Source: an uncultured Oscillospiraceae bacterium
GTDB lineage: Bacteria > Bacillota > Clostridia > Oscillospirales > Acutalibacteraceae
Direction: 5' to 3'
Assembly (NCBI GenBank): GCA_900552225.1
Contig: URYX01000021.1
Span: 1-16,336 of the forward strand
DNA: 16,336 nucleotides
The notes below the pieces were generated by a model. It was not told the origin of the DNA. It did not search any database and saw nothing but the letters and a program-made list of their open reading frames with translations. Within the stretch, counting starts at the first letter, position 1, and each line of letters starts with the position of its first letter. Shown here piece by piece: positions 6,608 through 14,382 of this stretch. The position numbers and the translations under genes are program-made.

Positions 6608-8086
6608 TTATGCTATCGGATGACCTTCGTAAAACGGCCGTATCTTCTGCTTGCGCAGCAGCATTTCCCCGAACCGGTCGTTGTATTCGTAGGGAAATTT
6701 GTAGTTGAACACCCGCTCCAGATACTCACTGTGCGGATCCTTGAGCTTGGTCACCGCCCCCGCCCCGCAGCCGAGGATGGAATGCGTCTCGTCCATAATA
6801 AACACGTTATAGAGCCCGTCATGCCCCTCCTTGGCCCAGCCGACGTTCTCCTGGTTGCCGACGGTACGGCTCTGGCGGTACAGGTAATACGGGTGATAGC
6901 CGGCCTGCGGCAGCCGCTCCGCCGATTCCGCCACCATGGCAATGGCATCGGGGGCCGGAGGAATGTCCTCCCGCCCGCGCACCACCAGCTGCGACGCACG
7001 CTTGCGGCACAGCGTATGTACCGTCACGCTCTCGGGTGACAGCGCCAGAATACCGGACAGCGTCTCGGAAAAGCCCTCGGCGGTATCCGTCGGCAGCCCC
7101 GCGATCAAATCGGTGTTGATATGGTCAAACCCGAGGCGGCGTGCCAGATCAAAGGCGTTGTAAAACTCCTCCACCGTGTGGCGGCGGCCGATGGCCGACA
7201 GCACACGGTCGTGCAGCGTCTGCGGGTTGATGCTGATGCGGGAAACCCCCGCCGCACGGATGGCCCGGAGCTTATCCTCCGTCACCGTATCCGGCCGGCC
7301 GGCCTCCACCGTAAACTCCCTCACGGAGGAGCAGTCAAAGCTGCGCTCCGCCGCGGACAGCACCGCCGCCATCTGCTCCGCCGACAGCGTCGTCGGCGTA
7401 CCGCCGCCCATATACACCGTCTCCAGCCGGAGCGACAGCTCCCGCGCAATCCGCGCCGTCTCCTCGATTTCCCGCTGCAGCAGCTCGACATAGGTCGGAA
7501 TCAGCCGCGCCGAGCGCTCGGTCGTATGAGAGACAAAGGAGCAGTAATCGCAGCGCGTCGGGCAGAACGGCACCGACAGATACAGACTGAACGATTCCGG
7601 CCGGGACAGTGCCAGAATGGCGTTTTCGTGATGCAGCGTTTCCGCCGCCAGTGCCCGCTTGCGGTCGCTGACGAGCAGACGGTCGCGAAAATAGGCCAAG
7701 GCCGCCTCCTCGCCGCGCTCCCGCGTCAGGCGGCGCAGCAGCTTGATCGGACGCACGCCGGTCAGCACGCCCCAGCTCTGGGTATACCCGAACAGCTCGA
7801 CAAACAGCTCATACAGCAGTGTGGCGAGCGTCAGCTCACACGCATCGTCAAACTCCGGCTCCGACAGCGGCACCGTCCGCTCCCTCCTGCCGTGAAACCC
7901 CGAAAGCGTCAGCGTCACCGCAATCTGCGCACCCTCCGCCGTGCGGGAAACGGCGGCCACCGCCGTAATGCCCTCCTCCTCACGCGGCAGCTCATACACC
8001 GTCTCAATCTTTTCCTGCGGCAAAAACAGACGGCAGATATTCTCCGCCTCAAAATGAAAATCGTTTCCGAGCAGGCATAGCCTCAT
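6608..8086 (-). CDS. hemZ: HemZ-type radical SAM protein (coproporphyrinogen III oxidase-like)
   Basis: A 492-residue radical SAM enzyme. An N-terminal region of about 165 residues particular to HemZ (TGVRPIKLLRRL at 109-120) precedes the radical SAM core. The 4Fe-4S ligands are C175, C179 and C182 in VPFCPTRCDYCSF. Further core motifs are YMGGGTPTTLS (225-235), INPQTLHDRVL (286-296) and INTDLIAGLP. The C-terminal YYLYRQ, GNQENVGWAKEGHDGLYN and FIMDE segments are the HemZ signature that separates it from HemN and HemW. The named activity is oxygen-independent coproporphyrinogen dehydrogenation. No other haem synthesis gene is in the window, so its true substrate in this organism is uncertain. 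It begins 9 bases after the MBL gene stop, with GAGGTGAG as ribosome binding site, and is the last gene of the recJ operon. In many Clostridia hisS and aspS come next; here they do not. Confidence 0.93.
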   Translation of the reverse strand: MRLCLLGNDFHFEAENICRLFLPQEKIETVYELPREEEGITAVAAVSRTAEGAQIAVTLTLSGFHGRRERTVPLSEPEFDDACELTLATLLYELFVELFGYTQSWGVLTGVRPIKLLRRLTRERGEEAALAYFRDRLLVSDRKRALAAETLHHENAILALSRPESFSLYLSVPFCPTRCDYCSFVSHTTERSARLIPTYVELLQREIEETARIARELSLRLETVYMGGGTPTTLSAEQMAAVLSAAERSFDCSSVREFTVEAGRPDTVTEDKLRAIRAAGVSRISINPQTLHDRVLSAIGRRHTVEEFYNAFDLARRLGFDHINTDLIAGLPTDTAEGFSETLSGILALSPESVTVHTLCRKRASQLVVRGREDIPPAPDAIAMVAESAERLPQAGYHPYYLYRQSRTVGNQENVGWAKEGHDGLYNVFIMDETHSILGCGAGAVTKLKDPHSEYLERVFNYKFPYEYNDRFGEMLLRKQKIRPFYEGHPIA

Positions 8087-8095
8087 GGTCTCACC

Positions 8096-8683
8096 TCAAA
8101 TGGTAAAGGATGCTCCGTGCCCCGCATAGGCGGTATATCCCGCAAGCTCCTGCTTCAGCCGCCGCAGGGAATGACGGATGGCCAGCGCACTGCCGCCCGG
8201 AAAATCCGTCCGTCCGTAGGCATGGTCAAACAACGTATCGCCCGTAAACACCACCCGCTCCGCCTCACAGATCAGGGAGCAGCTCCCGCAGGTATGCCCC
8301 GGTGTGTGCCAAACGGTCAGCGTCAGGTCGCCGCACCGCAGCACGTCGCCCTCATCGAGCAGCCGCTCCGCCGGACGCACGGTCAGCGGCTCGGCGTAGG
8401 CAGCCGACAGATTCCGCGCTGTATCCGCAAGCCCAGGAGCATCCTCCCGCGGCACCCACAGCGGCGCCCCTGTCGCCTCGCGCACGGCCTCCACGGCTCC
8501 CATATGGTCGTAATGCGTATGCGTCAGCACCACCGCACCGATCTGCATTCCGTGCTCCCGTATCGTCTGTAAAATCCGGTCGGCCTCCGCTCCCGGGTCA
8601 ATGCACAGGGCATGTCCCTGCGCATCCGCCGCCAAGTAACAGTTGGTATCCAGAGATCCGACCGTCCGCGTTATGATCTGCAT
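8096..8683 (-). CDS. MBL-fold metallohydrolase (glyoxalase II-like)
   Basis: A 195-residue metallo-beta-lactamase-fold hydrolase. The metal-binding residues are all present: H55, H57, D59 and H60 in THTHYDHMGA, H130 in HTPGHTCGS, D149 in FTGDTLF and H189 in AGHGASFTI. That is the full glyoxalase II-like dinuclear zinc set, but the protein lacks the C-terminal substrate domain of true hydroxyacylglutathione hydrolases, as do most short bacterial members such as YcbL. The substrate is not known. The ATG at 8683 has GGAGG at 8691-8695, 7 bases upstream and inside dtd; the two genes overlap by 13 bases. hemZ begins 9 bases after the stop. A gene of this type between dtd and hemZ is conserved in Clostridia, which suggests a housekeeping role. 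Confidence 0.92.
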   Translation of the reverse strand: MQIITRTVGSLDTNCYLAADAQGHALCIDPGAEADRILQTIREHGMQIGAVVLTHTHYDHMGAVEAVREATGAPLWVPREDAPGLADTARNLSAAYAEPLTVRPAERLLDEGDVLRCGDLTLTVWHTPGHTCGSCSLICEAERVVFTGDTLFDHAYGRTDFPGGSALAIRHSLRRLKQELAGYTAYAGHGASFTI

Positions 8684-9147
8684 ATTCCGGCCTCCTTCGG
8701 CAGCAGCTCGGCTGTGTCCAGCACAACGGTCACCGGGCCGTCCGCCTCCATGGTGATGCGCATATCCGCACCGAATACCCCGCTGACCGGCTCAAAGCCG
8801 AAGCCGCGCAGCGCCTCCAGAAAGCATTCGTACAGCTGCCGGGCCGGCTCCGGGCGCTCTGCCTTCATAAAATCGGGCCGCCGTCCGTGTCGGCAGTCGG
8901 CACACAGCGTAAAATTGGACACCACCAGCACCCCGCCGCCGATATCCGTCAGCGCATCGCGGAATTTCCCGTCGGCATCGGAAAACACGCGCAGCCGCAC
9001 TGCCTTTTCCGCCAGAAACCGCGCCTCGCGCTCACCGTCACCCGTTTCCACCCCGAGCAGCAGCACCGCTCCCGGCCCGATGGCACCGCACAGCACACCG
9101 TCCGCCGTCACCGACGCCGAGGCCACCCGCTGAAATACCAATTTCAT
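8671..9147 (-). CDS. dtd: D-aminoacyl-tRNA deacylase (DTD)
   Basis: A 158-residue protein; family members are usually about 145-150. DTD removes D-amino acids, and glycine wrongly loaded on tRNA-Ala, from tRNA. Family features are the N-terminal FQRVASASVTADGVLCGAIGPG (5-26), the LRVF strand, the active-site segment SNFTLCADCRHGRRPDF (77-93) and the Gly-cisPro motif in DGPVTVVLDT (136-145). The usual active-site motif is SQFTLYAD, so Gln is replaced by Asn here and Tyr by Cys; the Thr and the GP dipeptide are kept. I expect it to be active. The start has GGAG about 9 bases upstream and lies 16 bases after the rel stop; the 3' end overlaps the MBL gene by 13 bases. The rel-dtd pairing is common in Firmicutes. 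Confidence 0.95.
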   Translation of the reverse strand: MKLVFQRVASASVTADGVLCGAIGPGAVLLLGVETGDGEREARFLAEKAVRLRVFSDADGKFRDALTDIGGGVLVVSNFTLCADCRHGRRPDFMKAERPEPARQLYECFLEALRGFGFEPVSGVFGADMRITMEADGPVTVVLDTAELLPKEAGICRS

Positions 9148-9163
9148 GCCTGTTCTCCTTTTT

Positions 9164-11341
9164 TCACCGCCGGATGCTCAGCACTCCGCCGACCTTTTGG
9201 AGCCGCGCAATCACGCCCTCCAGGTGGTCCACGCTGCTCACGCTGATGGTCAGCTCCACATTGTCAATATCCGAATCCTTGGTATCACTCGCCGTCACCG
9301 CATGGATTGCCACGCGCATGGCCGAAAGCTGCGACAGCAGGTCCGCGAGCAGCTGCGGCCGGTCGTGCGCCTCAATATACAGCGTCGTTTTAAACTCGCT
9401 GGATACGGAATCCTCCCACGAGACCGACACCCACCTCTCCGGCTCGGAGGCCTTGGTCAGGTCCCGCGGCACATTGACGCAGTCCCGCTTGTGGACGGAC
9501 ACTCCGTTGCCGCGGGTGATAAATCCGATGATGTCGTCTCCCGGCAGCGGATTGCAGCAGCGTGCAAATTTCACGAGGCAGTTGTCCATCCCCTCGATGA
9601 TGACGCCGCCGTGGTTGTGCTTCTTCGGAGCCGCGGTAATCACGTTTTCGGGGTGCAACGCCTCCTCCTCGCGCTGGATGCGCGTGGCCTCGTCCTTCAG
9701 CCGCGGAATGATCCGCGACAGCAAAATGCCGCCATAGCCGACCGCGGCGTAAAAATCCTCCATGGTCGCGCAGTTCTGCCGGCGCGCCTGCGCCATCACC
9801 AGCTCCTGCAGCCGATCCTCCGGCAGCCGGATCTGATTGCGCGACAGCTCCCGCTCAAACATCTCCCGCCCCTCGGTCACATTCTCCTCGCGGCGCTCCT
9901 TTTTGAACCATGCACGGATCTTGGTGCGGGCCTCGCCGGTTTTCGCCATCTGGAGCCAGTCACGGCTCGGCCCGTGGTTTTCCGCCGAGGTGGTCAGGAT
10001 TTCCACGATCTGCCCGGTCTTCAGCACCGTATCGAGCGGCGAAATCCGCCCGTCCACCTTGGCTCCGGTCATCCGGTGCCCGACTGCGGAATGAATGGCA
10101 TAGGCAAAATCAATGATCGTGCTGCCCTCCGGCAGCGTGATGACATCCCCTTTCGGGGTAAACACAAAAATATCGTCCGACGAAAGATCGGTCTTGATCG
10201 TGTGCACGATCTCCTCCGCATCGTCCACTTCCTTTTGGTTTTCGATAAACTGCCGCACCCACGCAAGCCGCTCCTCAAGCTTATCCTTGCGCCGGATGCC
10301 GAGCTTGTATTTCCAGTGTGCCGCAATACCGTATTCCGCCGTATAATGCATCTCCCAGGTACGGATCTGCACCTCAAACGGCACCTTATCCTTGCCGATG
10401 ACCGTGGTATGCAGCGACTGGTACATGTTGGCCTTCGGCGTGGAAATATAATCCTTGAACCGGCCGGGCAGCGGACGGAACATCTCGTGAATGATGCCGA
10501 GTACATTGTAGCAGTCATTGACGCTGTCCACAATCACGCGCACGGCATACACATCGTAGATTTCATCCAGGCTGCGCCCCTGCACATACATCTTCCGGTA
10601 GATTCCCGCAATGCTCTTCATGCGGCCGGTGATATAGGGGTTGAGCCCGTACTCCTTCAGATGCTCGGCAATCCGCTGCTGGATGCTGTCCAGAAACGCC
10701 TGCCGCTCATCCTTCTGCAGCGCAATGGCATCCTCAATCTCCTGATAAGCGATCGGATCGAGCACGCGCAGCGAGCGATCCTCCAACTCCTCCTTGATGC
10801 TGCGGATACCGAGACGGTGAGCCAGCGGCGCATACACGTCCATGGTCTCCTTGGCCTTGATCAGCCGCTTTTCCTCGGGAACTGCGTCAATCGTGCGCAT
10901 ATTGTGCAGTCGGTCTCCGAGCTTGATGATGATAACCCGCACATCCTTGGAGATGGCCAGCAGCATCTTGCGGATGCTCTCCGCCTGCTGCTCCTCCCGC
11001 GTGGAATAGGGAATGCGGTCGAGCTTGGTCACCCCGTCCACCAGGGCCGCCACGCTCTCCCCGAACTGCCGCTTGATATCCTCCGGTGTCGCCGGCGTAT
11101 CCTCTACCACATCGTGCAGCAGCGCCGCCTCCACCGTTTCGCTGTCCATGCCGAGCTCGACCATAATCATGGCCACCTGCAGCGGATGACAGACATATTC
11201 CTCGCCCGAGGAGCGGAGCTGGCCCGCATGCATCTCGCACGCATAGTCGATGGCGCGGCTGATCGCATCCAGATCGTAATTCTTCTCACTGGATATGATC
11301 ATCTGCTTCAGCTCGGCCATACAGCCTTCCTTGGTAATCAT
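9164..11341 (-). CDS. relA: Bifunctional (p)ppGpp synthetase/hydrolase, RelA/SpoT (Rel) family
   Basis: A 725-residue long RSH protein that makes and degrades (p)ppGpp for the stringent response. Domains: HD hydrolase (about 25-180) with H52, HDVVED at 76-81 and D143 in LGDRLHNMRT; synthetase (about 220-345) with GRMKSIAGIYRKM, RFKDYISTPKANMYQSLHT (294-312) and EVQIRT (323-328); TGS (about 394-450); helical and zinc-finger region with ARCCNPLPGD (593-602); ACT (about 655-725). The RFKD sequence at 294-297 is the RxKD form of bifunctional Rel enzymes, not the ExDD of synthetase-only RelA, and the hydrolase residues are intact. The ATG at 11341 is preferred because GGGAGGTG lies 5 bases upstream. 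Alternatives at 11380, which would give an ATGA overlap with recJ, and 11389 lack a strong site and add 13 or 16 unconserved residues. apt, often between recJ and rel in Clostridia, is absent. Confidence 0.97.
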   Translation of the reverse strand: MITKEGCMAELKQMIISSEKNYDLDAISRAIDYACEMHAGQLRSSGEEYVCHPLQVAMIMVELGMDSETVEAALLHDVVEDTPATPEDIKRQFGESVAALVDGVTKLDRIPYSTREEQQAESIRKMLLAISKDVRVIIIKLGDRLHNMRTIDAVPEEKRLIKAKETMDVYAPLAHRLGIRSIKEELEDRSLRVLDPIAYQEIEDAIALQKDERQAFLDSIQQRIAEHLKEYGLNPYITGRMKSIAGIYRKMYVQGRSLDEIYDVYAVRVIVDSVNDCYNVLGIIHEMFRPLPGRFKDYISTPKANMYQSLHTTVIGKDKVPFEVQIRTWEMHYTAEYGIAAHWKYKLGIRRKDKLEERLAWVRQFIENQKEVDDAEEIVHTIKTDLSSDDIFVFTPKGDVITLPEGSTIIDFAYAIHSAVGHRMTGAKVDGRISPLDTVLKTGQIVEILTTSAENHGPSRDWLQMAKTGEARTKIRAWFKKERREENVTEGREMFERELSRNQIRLPEDRLQELVMAQARRQNCATMEDFYAAVGYGGILLSRIIPRLKDEATRIQREEEALHPENVITAAPKKHNHGGVIIEGMDNCLVKFARCCNPLPGDDIIGFITRGNGVSVHKRDCVNVPRDLTKASEPERWVSVSWEDSVSSEFKTTLYIEAHDRPQLLADLLSQLSAMRVAIHAVTASDTKDSDIDNVELTISVSSVDHLEGVIARLQKVGGVLSIRR

Positions 11342-11376
11342 CGGGCCACCTCCCTTCCCGTCGTTTTGATGTTCAT

Positions 11377-13428
11377 TCATACGCCGCATAGCCTCTTCAG
11401 CGTGCGCATCACCGGTGTAGCACCGAGATCCGCCTTTCTCTCGGCAGGAAGCAGCGTCATCTTATAGCGGTCTCCCTGCAGCTCACAGCGGCAGAGCTGT
11501 GCCTCCCGCAGCACCTCCATCGCCACCCGCAGCACCGACGGCGTCAGCGTCGTATCGCCCGTTTTTACCAAAAGTCCGTCCAGGCGGCCGCGATAGCCGT
11601 TTTGCCGCTTGAGCAGGCGATAGAGCGCTGCCATCTGCTCCCGCGTCGGTATCAGCGCCTCCGCGGACGTGTCGGCCGGGCACTCCCCGCGCATCACACT
11701 GCAGAAATCCGTCTCCGCCCGCAGCATCGCCTCGGAATCCACATTGGCGAACACCATGTCCCTCACAATCACCGTCACCGACACGGTGCCGCGGAATTCG
11801 TTGCGATCCAGCGTACAGGCCACATGAACCGTGTCCCCGACCGAAAAGGAGCAATCCTCCTCGGTCTGCCGGAACCACATAGCCCCGAGCCGTGCACCGT
11901 CACGGCTGAGTGTCAGCCGCAGATGCTTTCCGCCGCCGACCGGCGTGATCTCCTCCAGCCTCATCCGGTACAGTCCGAACACCGGCAGCGTATTGCCCGC
12001 CCCGAACGGCTCCAATAATTGCAGTATATCCAAAATTTCGGTATGTACGCTCTGCGGAGCCAGCTTGCAGTCCAGCGTCAGCGTCGGCTGCGGCATCTGC
12101 GGGCAATGCGCCGCCGCATAGGCATTGATGCGCTCCCGGAATGCGTCAATCTGCGCCGCCGGCAGGCCCACGCCCGCTGCCAGCTCGTGCCCGCCGAAGC
12201 TCGTCAGCAGGTCGGAGCAGGAGGCAATCGCCTCAAACAGCGAAAAGCCGGGAAGACTGCGTCCCGAGCCCTTCGCCTGGTCGCCGTTCACCGAAAGCAG
12301 CAGGCAGGGCTTGCCGTAACGCTCCAGCACCCGTGCCGCCAAAATACCGACCACGCCCGGATGCCACCCCTCGCCGCCGATCACCAGAATTCGCTGATAC
12401 AGCCACTGCGGGTGAGCCTCGATCTGCTCCACCACCGCGCGAAACAGCGCCGTCTCCGTCTGCTGCCGCTCCGTATTATAGCCGTCAACCTCCGCGGCCA
12501 GCCGTTCGGCCTCCGCCTCATCGGTACACAGCAGCAGCTCGGCCGCCTTCTGAGGATATCCCATCCGGCCGGCGGCATTGATGCGCGGTGCCACCGTAAA
12601 CACCGCCCCCGTTGAGGTCAGCGGCTTTCCTCCGGCCCCGGCCGTCGCCAGCAGCGCCCGGATACCGCAGCGCGGTGCGCGGTTCATCTGCTCGAGTCCG
12701 GCACGCACCAGCACCCGGTTTTCGCCCTTGATGACCATCATATCCGCCAGCGTCCCGATGGCCACCAGCTCCGCATACTGCTCCAGTGCCCAGTCGGGGT
12801 CACCCTCCAGCGCACATACCAGCATAAAGGCCACACCGACTCCGGCATACTCCTTGAAGCCGCTGCCGCAGTCCGTCCGGTGCGGATTCACCACCGCCAC
12901 GGCCTTCGGAAGCGTTTCCTGCGGAATGTGGTGGTCCGTCACCACGAGATCCATGCCGAGGCGGGATGCCAGCTCCGCCTCCTCCACCGCCGCAATCCCG
13001 TTATCCACCGTCACGATCAGCCGCACACCGTCCGCCGCCGCGGCCTCCACCGTCTCGGGATGCAGTCCGTAGCCCTCCCCCTCGCGCTGCGGGATGCGGT
13101 AGCTCACATCCGCCCCGCGGTAGCGCAGGTAGGTATACAGCAGCACCGTCGCGGTCACGCCGTCGGCATCGTAGTCCCCGAACACCAGGATTTTCTCCCG
13201 GTTTTCAATGGCCTCGGTAATGCGGTCCACCGCCGCATCCATATCGGCAAACGCAAAGGGGTCGTCCGTCAGCTCACGGCCGTAGAGGAAGGCCTCCGCC
13301 TCCTCCGCATCCGTCACGCCGCGCACCACCAAAAGGCGCGCCAGAAACGGGTGGATTCCCGCCTCTGCCGCAAGCGTTTCGCATAAGGTTTTATCCGCCT
13401 CCGCCAGCTGCCAACGCTTTAAGCCCAT
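11377..13428 (-). CDS. recJ: Single-stranded-DNA-specific 5'-3' exonuclease RecJ
   Basis: A 683-residue DHH-superfamily nuclease that degrades 5' single strands in recombination and repair. DHH domain: LVFGDYDADGVTAT (81-94), TVDNGIA (140-146) and VTDHHIP (163-169), which hold the metal-binding Asp and His residues. DHHA1 domain: KGSGRSLPGFSLFEAI (386-401) and SFGGHELAAGVGL (410-422). An OB-fold region follows (about 450-560), then a roughly 110-residue extension resembling the RecJ C-terminal domain of Firmicutes, which E. coli RecJ lacks. The ATG at 13428 (MGLKRWQL) fits the usual family start. A second ATG at 13461 adds 11 basic residues (MGRKERKGRRT) and also lacks a good ribosome binding site; the site before 13428 is a weak AAAGGGCGG. 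First gene after the promoter at 13563-13591. Its stop overlaps a possible rel start (ATGA). Confidence 0.95.
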   Translation of the reverse strand: MGLKRWQLAEADKTLCETLAAEAGIHPFLARLLVVRGVTDAEEAEAFLYGRELTDDPFAFADMDAAVDRITEAIENREKILVFGDYDADGVTATVLLYTYLRYRGADVSYRIPQREGEGYGLHPETVEAAAADGVRLIVTVDNGIAAVEEAELASRLGMDLVVTDHHIPQETLPKAVAVVNPHRTDCGSGFKEYAGVGVAFMLVCALEGDPDWALEQYAELVAIGTLADMMVIKGENRVLVRAGLEQMNRAPRCGIRALLATAGAGGKPLTSTGAVFTVAPRINAAGRMGYPQKAAELLLCTDEAEAERLAAEVDGYNTERQQTETALFRAVVEQIEAHPQWLYQRILVIGGEGWHPGVVGILAARVLERYGKPCLLLSVNGDQAKGSGRSLPGFSLFEAIASCSDLLTSFGGHELAAGVGLPAAQIDAFRERINAYAAAHCPQMPQPTLTLDCKLAPQSVHTEILDILQLLEPFGAGNTLPVFGLYRMRLEEITPVGGGKHLRLTLSRDGARLGAMWFRQTEEDCSFSVGDTVHVACTLDRNEFRGTVSVTVIVRDMVFANVDSEAMLRAETDFCSVMRGECPADTSAEALIPTREQMAALYRLLKRQNGYRGRLDGLLVKTGDTTLTPSVLRVAMEVLREAQLCRCELQGDRYKMTLLPAERKADLGATPVMRTLKRLCGV

Positions 13429-13562
13429 TGTCCGCCGCCCTTTCCTCTCTTTGCGTCCCATGCGAGCAATCGGAACACTCCCGTTTCATAAGCGGAAGAT
13501 TTCCCCGTTCGGTTTGTCTCATCCCTTGAAAATCGTCTCCCGATTGCTTTGTCTATCTGTTC
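13429..13562 (-). promoter_or_regulatory. About 125-base 5' leader of the recJ operon with a long-range inverted repeat
   Basis: Between the -10 box (13563-13568) and the recJ start is a leader of about 125 bases. It contains perfect 9-base inverted arms, AGCAATCGG at 13465-13473 and CCGATTGCT at 13540-13548, which would close a stem around 66 bases. The arm near the gene lies next to the alternative recJ ATG at 13461. No T-box sequence, leader peptide or known riboswitch pattern was recognised, so this is only a possible structured leader. Confidence 0.35.
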
Positions 13563-13591
13563 AGTATATCACAAAAAGCCCCGGGGTTCAA
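13563..13591 (-). promoter_or_regulatory. Sigma-A-type promoter of the recJ-rel-dtd-MBL-hemZ operon
   Basis: On the minus strand: -35 TTGAAC (13586-13591), a 17-base spacer, and -10 TATACT (13563-13568). Both hexamers and the spacing are close to consensus, the best promoter in the window. The -35 box overlaps the stop codon of the phosphopantetheinyl transferase gene (TGA, 13588-13590). A weak CGGGG/CCCCG stem (13582-13603) followed a few bases later by TTTTT overlaps the same site and could be a poor terminator for that gene. Confidence 0.8.
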
Positions 13592-14187
13592 CCGTATTCC
13601 CCGAAATTTTCCGCTTTCCCGCGTGCCAACGCCACGCCAACGGTCACTCCGTCCCGCTCCCGGCAGAAAATCCGCGCCGAGGGTGTCATATAGCCTCCGG
13701 CGCAGGCGGTGAGCGGCTCTCGGGCAAAGCCTGCGAGCCCCTCTCCCGTCCGCTTGACGGCGCTCTCCTTCGCCGCCCACACCGCCGCCGGAGCGGCGGC
13801 AAGCAGCGATCTCTCCTCCTCCCGAAGAAAGCGCAGAAGGCGGCGCACCCGTTCCTCCTCCGGCGGCAGGCAGAGATCCACTCCGACCGGCTGCACGGAT
13901 ACGGCGGCCGCGGCCCAGCCCCGCACATGCGACAGGCTGACATAGCGCCGCCCGGCCGGGGTTTCGATTCCGTCCGGATAGGGCTTACCGTGCGGCCCCC
14001 GCGTCTCCGGCGGCAGCGGCATGCCCTCCTCCGGCGGCAGCTCACCGAGCCAGAGCAAGCCTTCCTGCCGCGGCTCGGCCAGAGCCGCCCGCAAAAGCCG
14101 CCGCACGGCGGCCGATTGCTCCGCGTGCCCCACGGCCCCTGTCGGAGCCACCCACACCGCCGTCCCGGACGGCCATCCGTTTTCCAT
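13588..14187 (-). CDS. 4'-phosphopantetheinyl transferase (Sfp/AcpS superfamily)
   Basis: A 199-residue protein, near the usual 200-230 for Sfp-type enzymes, which move the phosphopantetheine arm of CoA onto a serine of a carrier protein. Motifs: GPHGKPYP (64-71), YVSLSHVRG (82-90), VGVDL (101-105) and WAAKESAVKRTGEGL (137-151), the WxxKES signature with catalytic E141. D104 is the conserved metal ligand. The position two after it, normally Glu in Sfp (GIDIE), is Cys106; AcpS-type enzymes also lack this Glu, so activity is plausible. The ATG at 14187 has GGGAGG at 14197-14202, 9 bases upstream; an upstream TTG in frame has none. No polyketide or non-ribosomal peptide gene is nearby, so it may serve the fatty acid acyl carrier protein. 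The 3' end overlaps the recJ promoter. Confidence 0.9.
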   Translation of the reverse strand: MENGWPSGTAVWVAPTGAVGHAEQSAAVRRLLRAALAEPRQEGLLWLGELPPEEGMPLPPETRGPHGKPYPDGIETPAGRRYVSLSHVRGWAAAAVSVQPVGVDLCLPPEEERVRRLLRFLREEERSLLAAAPAAVWAAKESAVKRTGEGLAGFAREPLTACAGGYMTPSARIFCRERDGVTVGVALARGKAENFGEYG

Positions 14188-14268
14188 CTCTGCTTTCCTC
14201 CCGTATCTGTCTGCACCCGGGGCTGCGGCACAGCCGCCGACCACCGCGAAATTTCTCCCGGATTTCCG

Positions 14269-14305
14269 TCTGTACAAAAATCAGTTGCCCCTCTGTACAA
14301 AAATC
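14269..14305. repeat. 14-base direct repeat covering the tail of the transketolase terminator
   Basis: TCTGTACAAAAATC occurs at 14269-14282 and again at 14292-14305, 23 bases apart; three more bases match with one mismatch. The second copy includes the A-run that forms the terminator's T-tract on the minus strand, so the terminator tail looks duplicated without the hairpin. Confidence 0.85.
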
Positions 14306-14335
14306 GGTCTGCCGCATGTGCGGCAGACCGATTTT
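14299..14335 (-). terminator. Strong Rho-independent terminator of the transketolase genes
   Basis: Arms 14300-14315 and 14320-14335 form a 16-base-pair stem with a 4-base loop, rich in G/C at the tip and A/T at the base. On the minus strand it ends in TTTTT (14303-14299). It lies about 48 bases past the stop of the C-terminal transketolase gene. On the plus strand it ends in TTTT, so weak termination in that direction is possible, but no plus-strand gene approaches it. Confidence 0.92.
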
Positions 14336-14382
14336 CCCTGCATACACCTTGTGCCGCATCCCCGCGTAACTCTGGCGTAGGC

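Noticed and set aside
9146..11467. Very long plus-strand open frame (773 codons) opposite rel
   Set aside because: It is antisense to a complete Rel protein with all domains. High GC and codon bias create long open antisense frames; the translation has low-complexity His/Arg/Leu-rich sequence and no family motifs.
13429..13562. T-box or other known riboswitch in the recJ leader
   Set aside because: No T-box antiterminator sequence, specifier-like loop or leader terminator is present; only one long-range inverted repeat.
14042..14359. Minus-strand open frame across the transketolase terminator and the start of the phosphopantetheinyl transferase gene
   Set aside because: It is read from the terminator hairpin and repeat sequence in a different frame from the recognised gene, and has no motif or good start signal.
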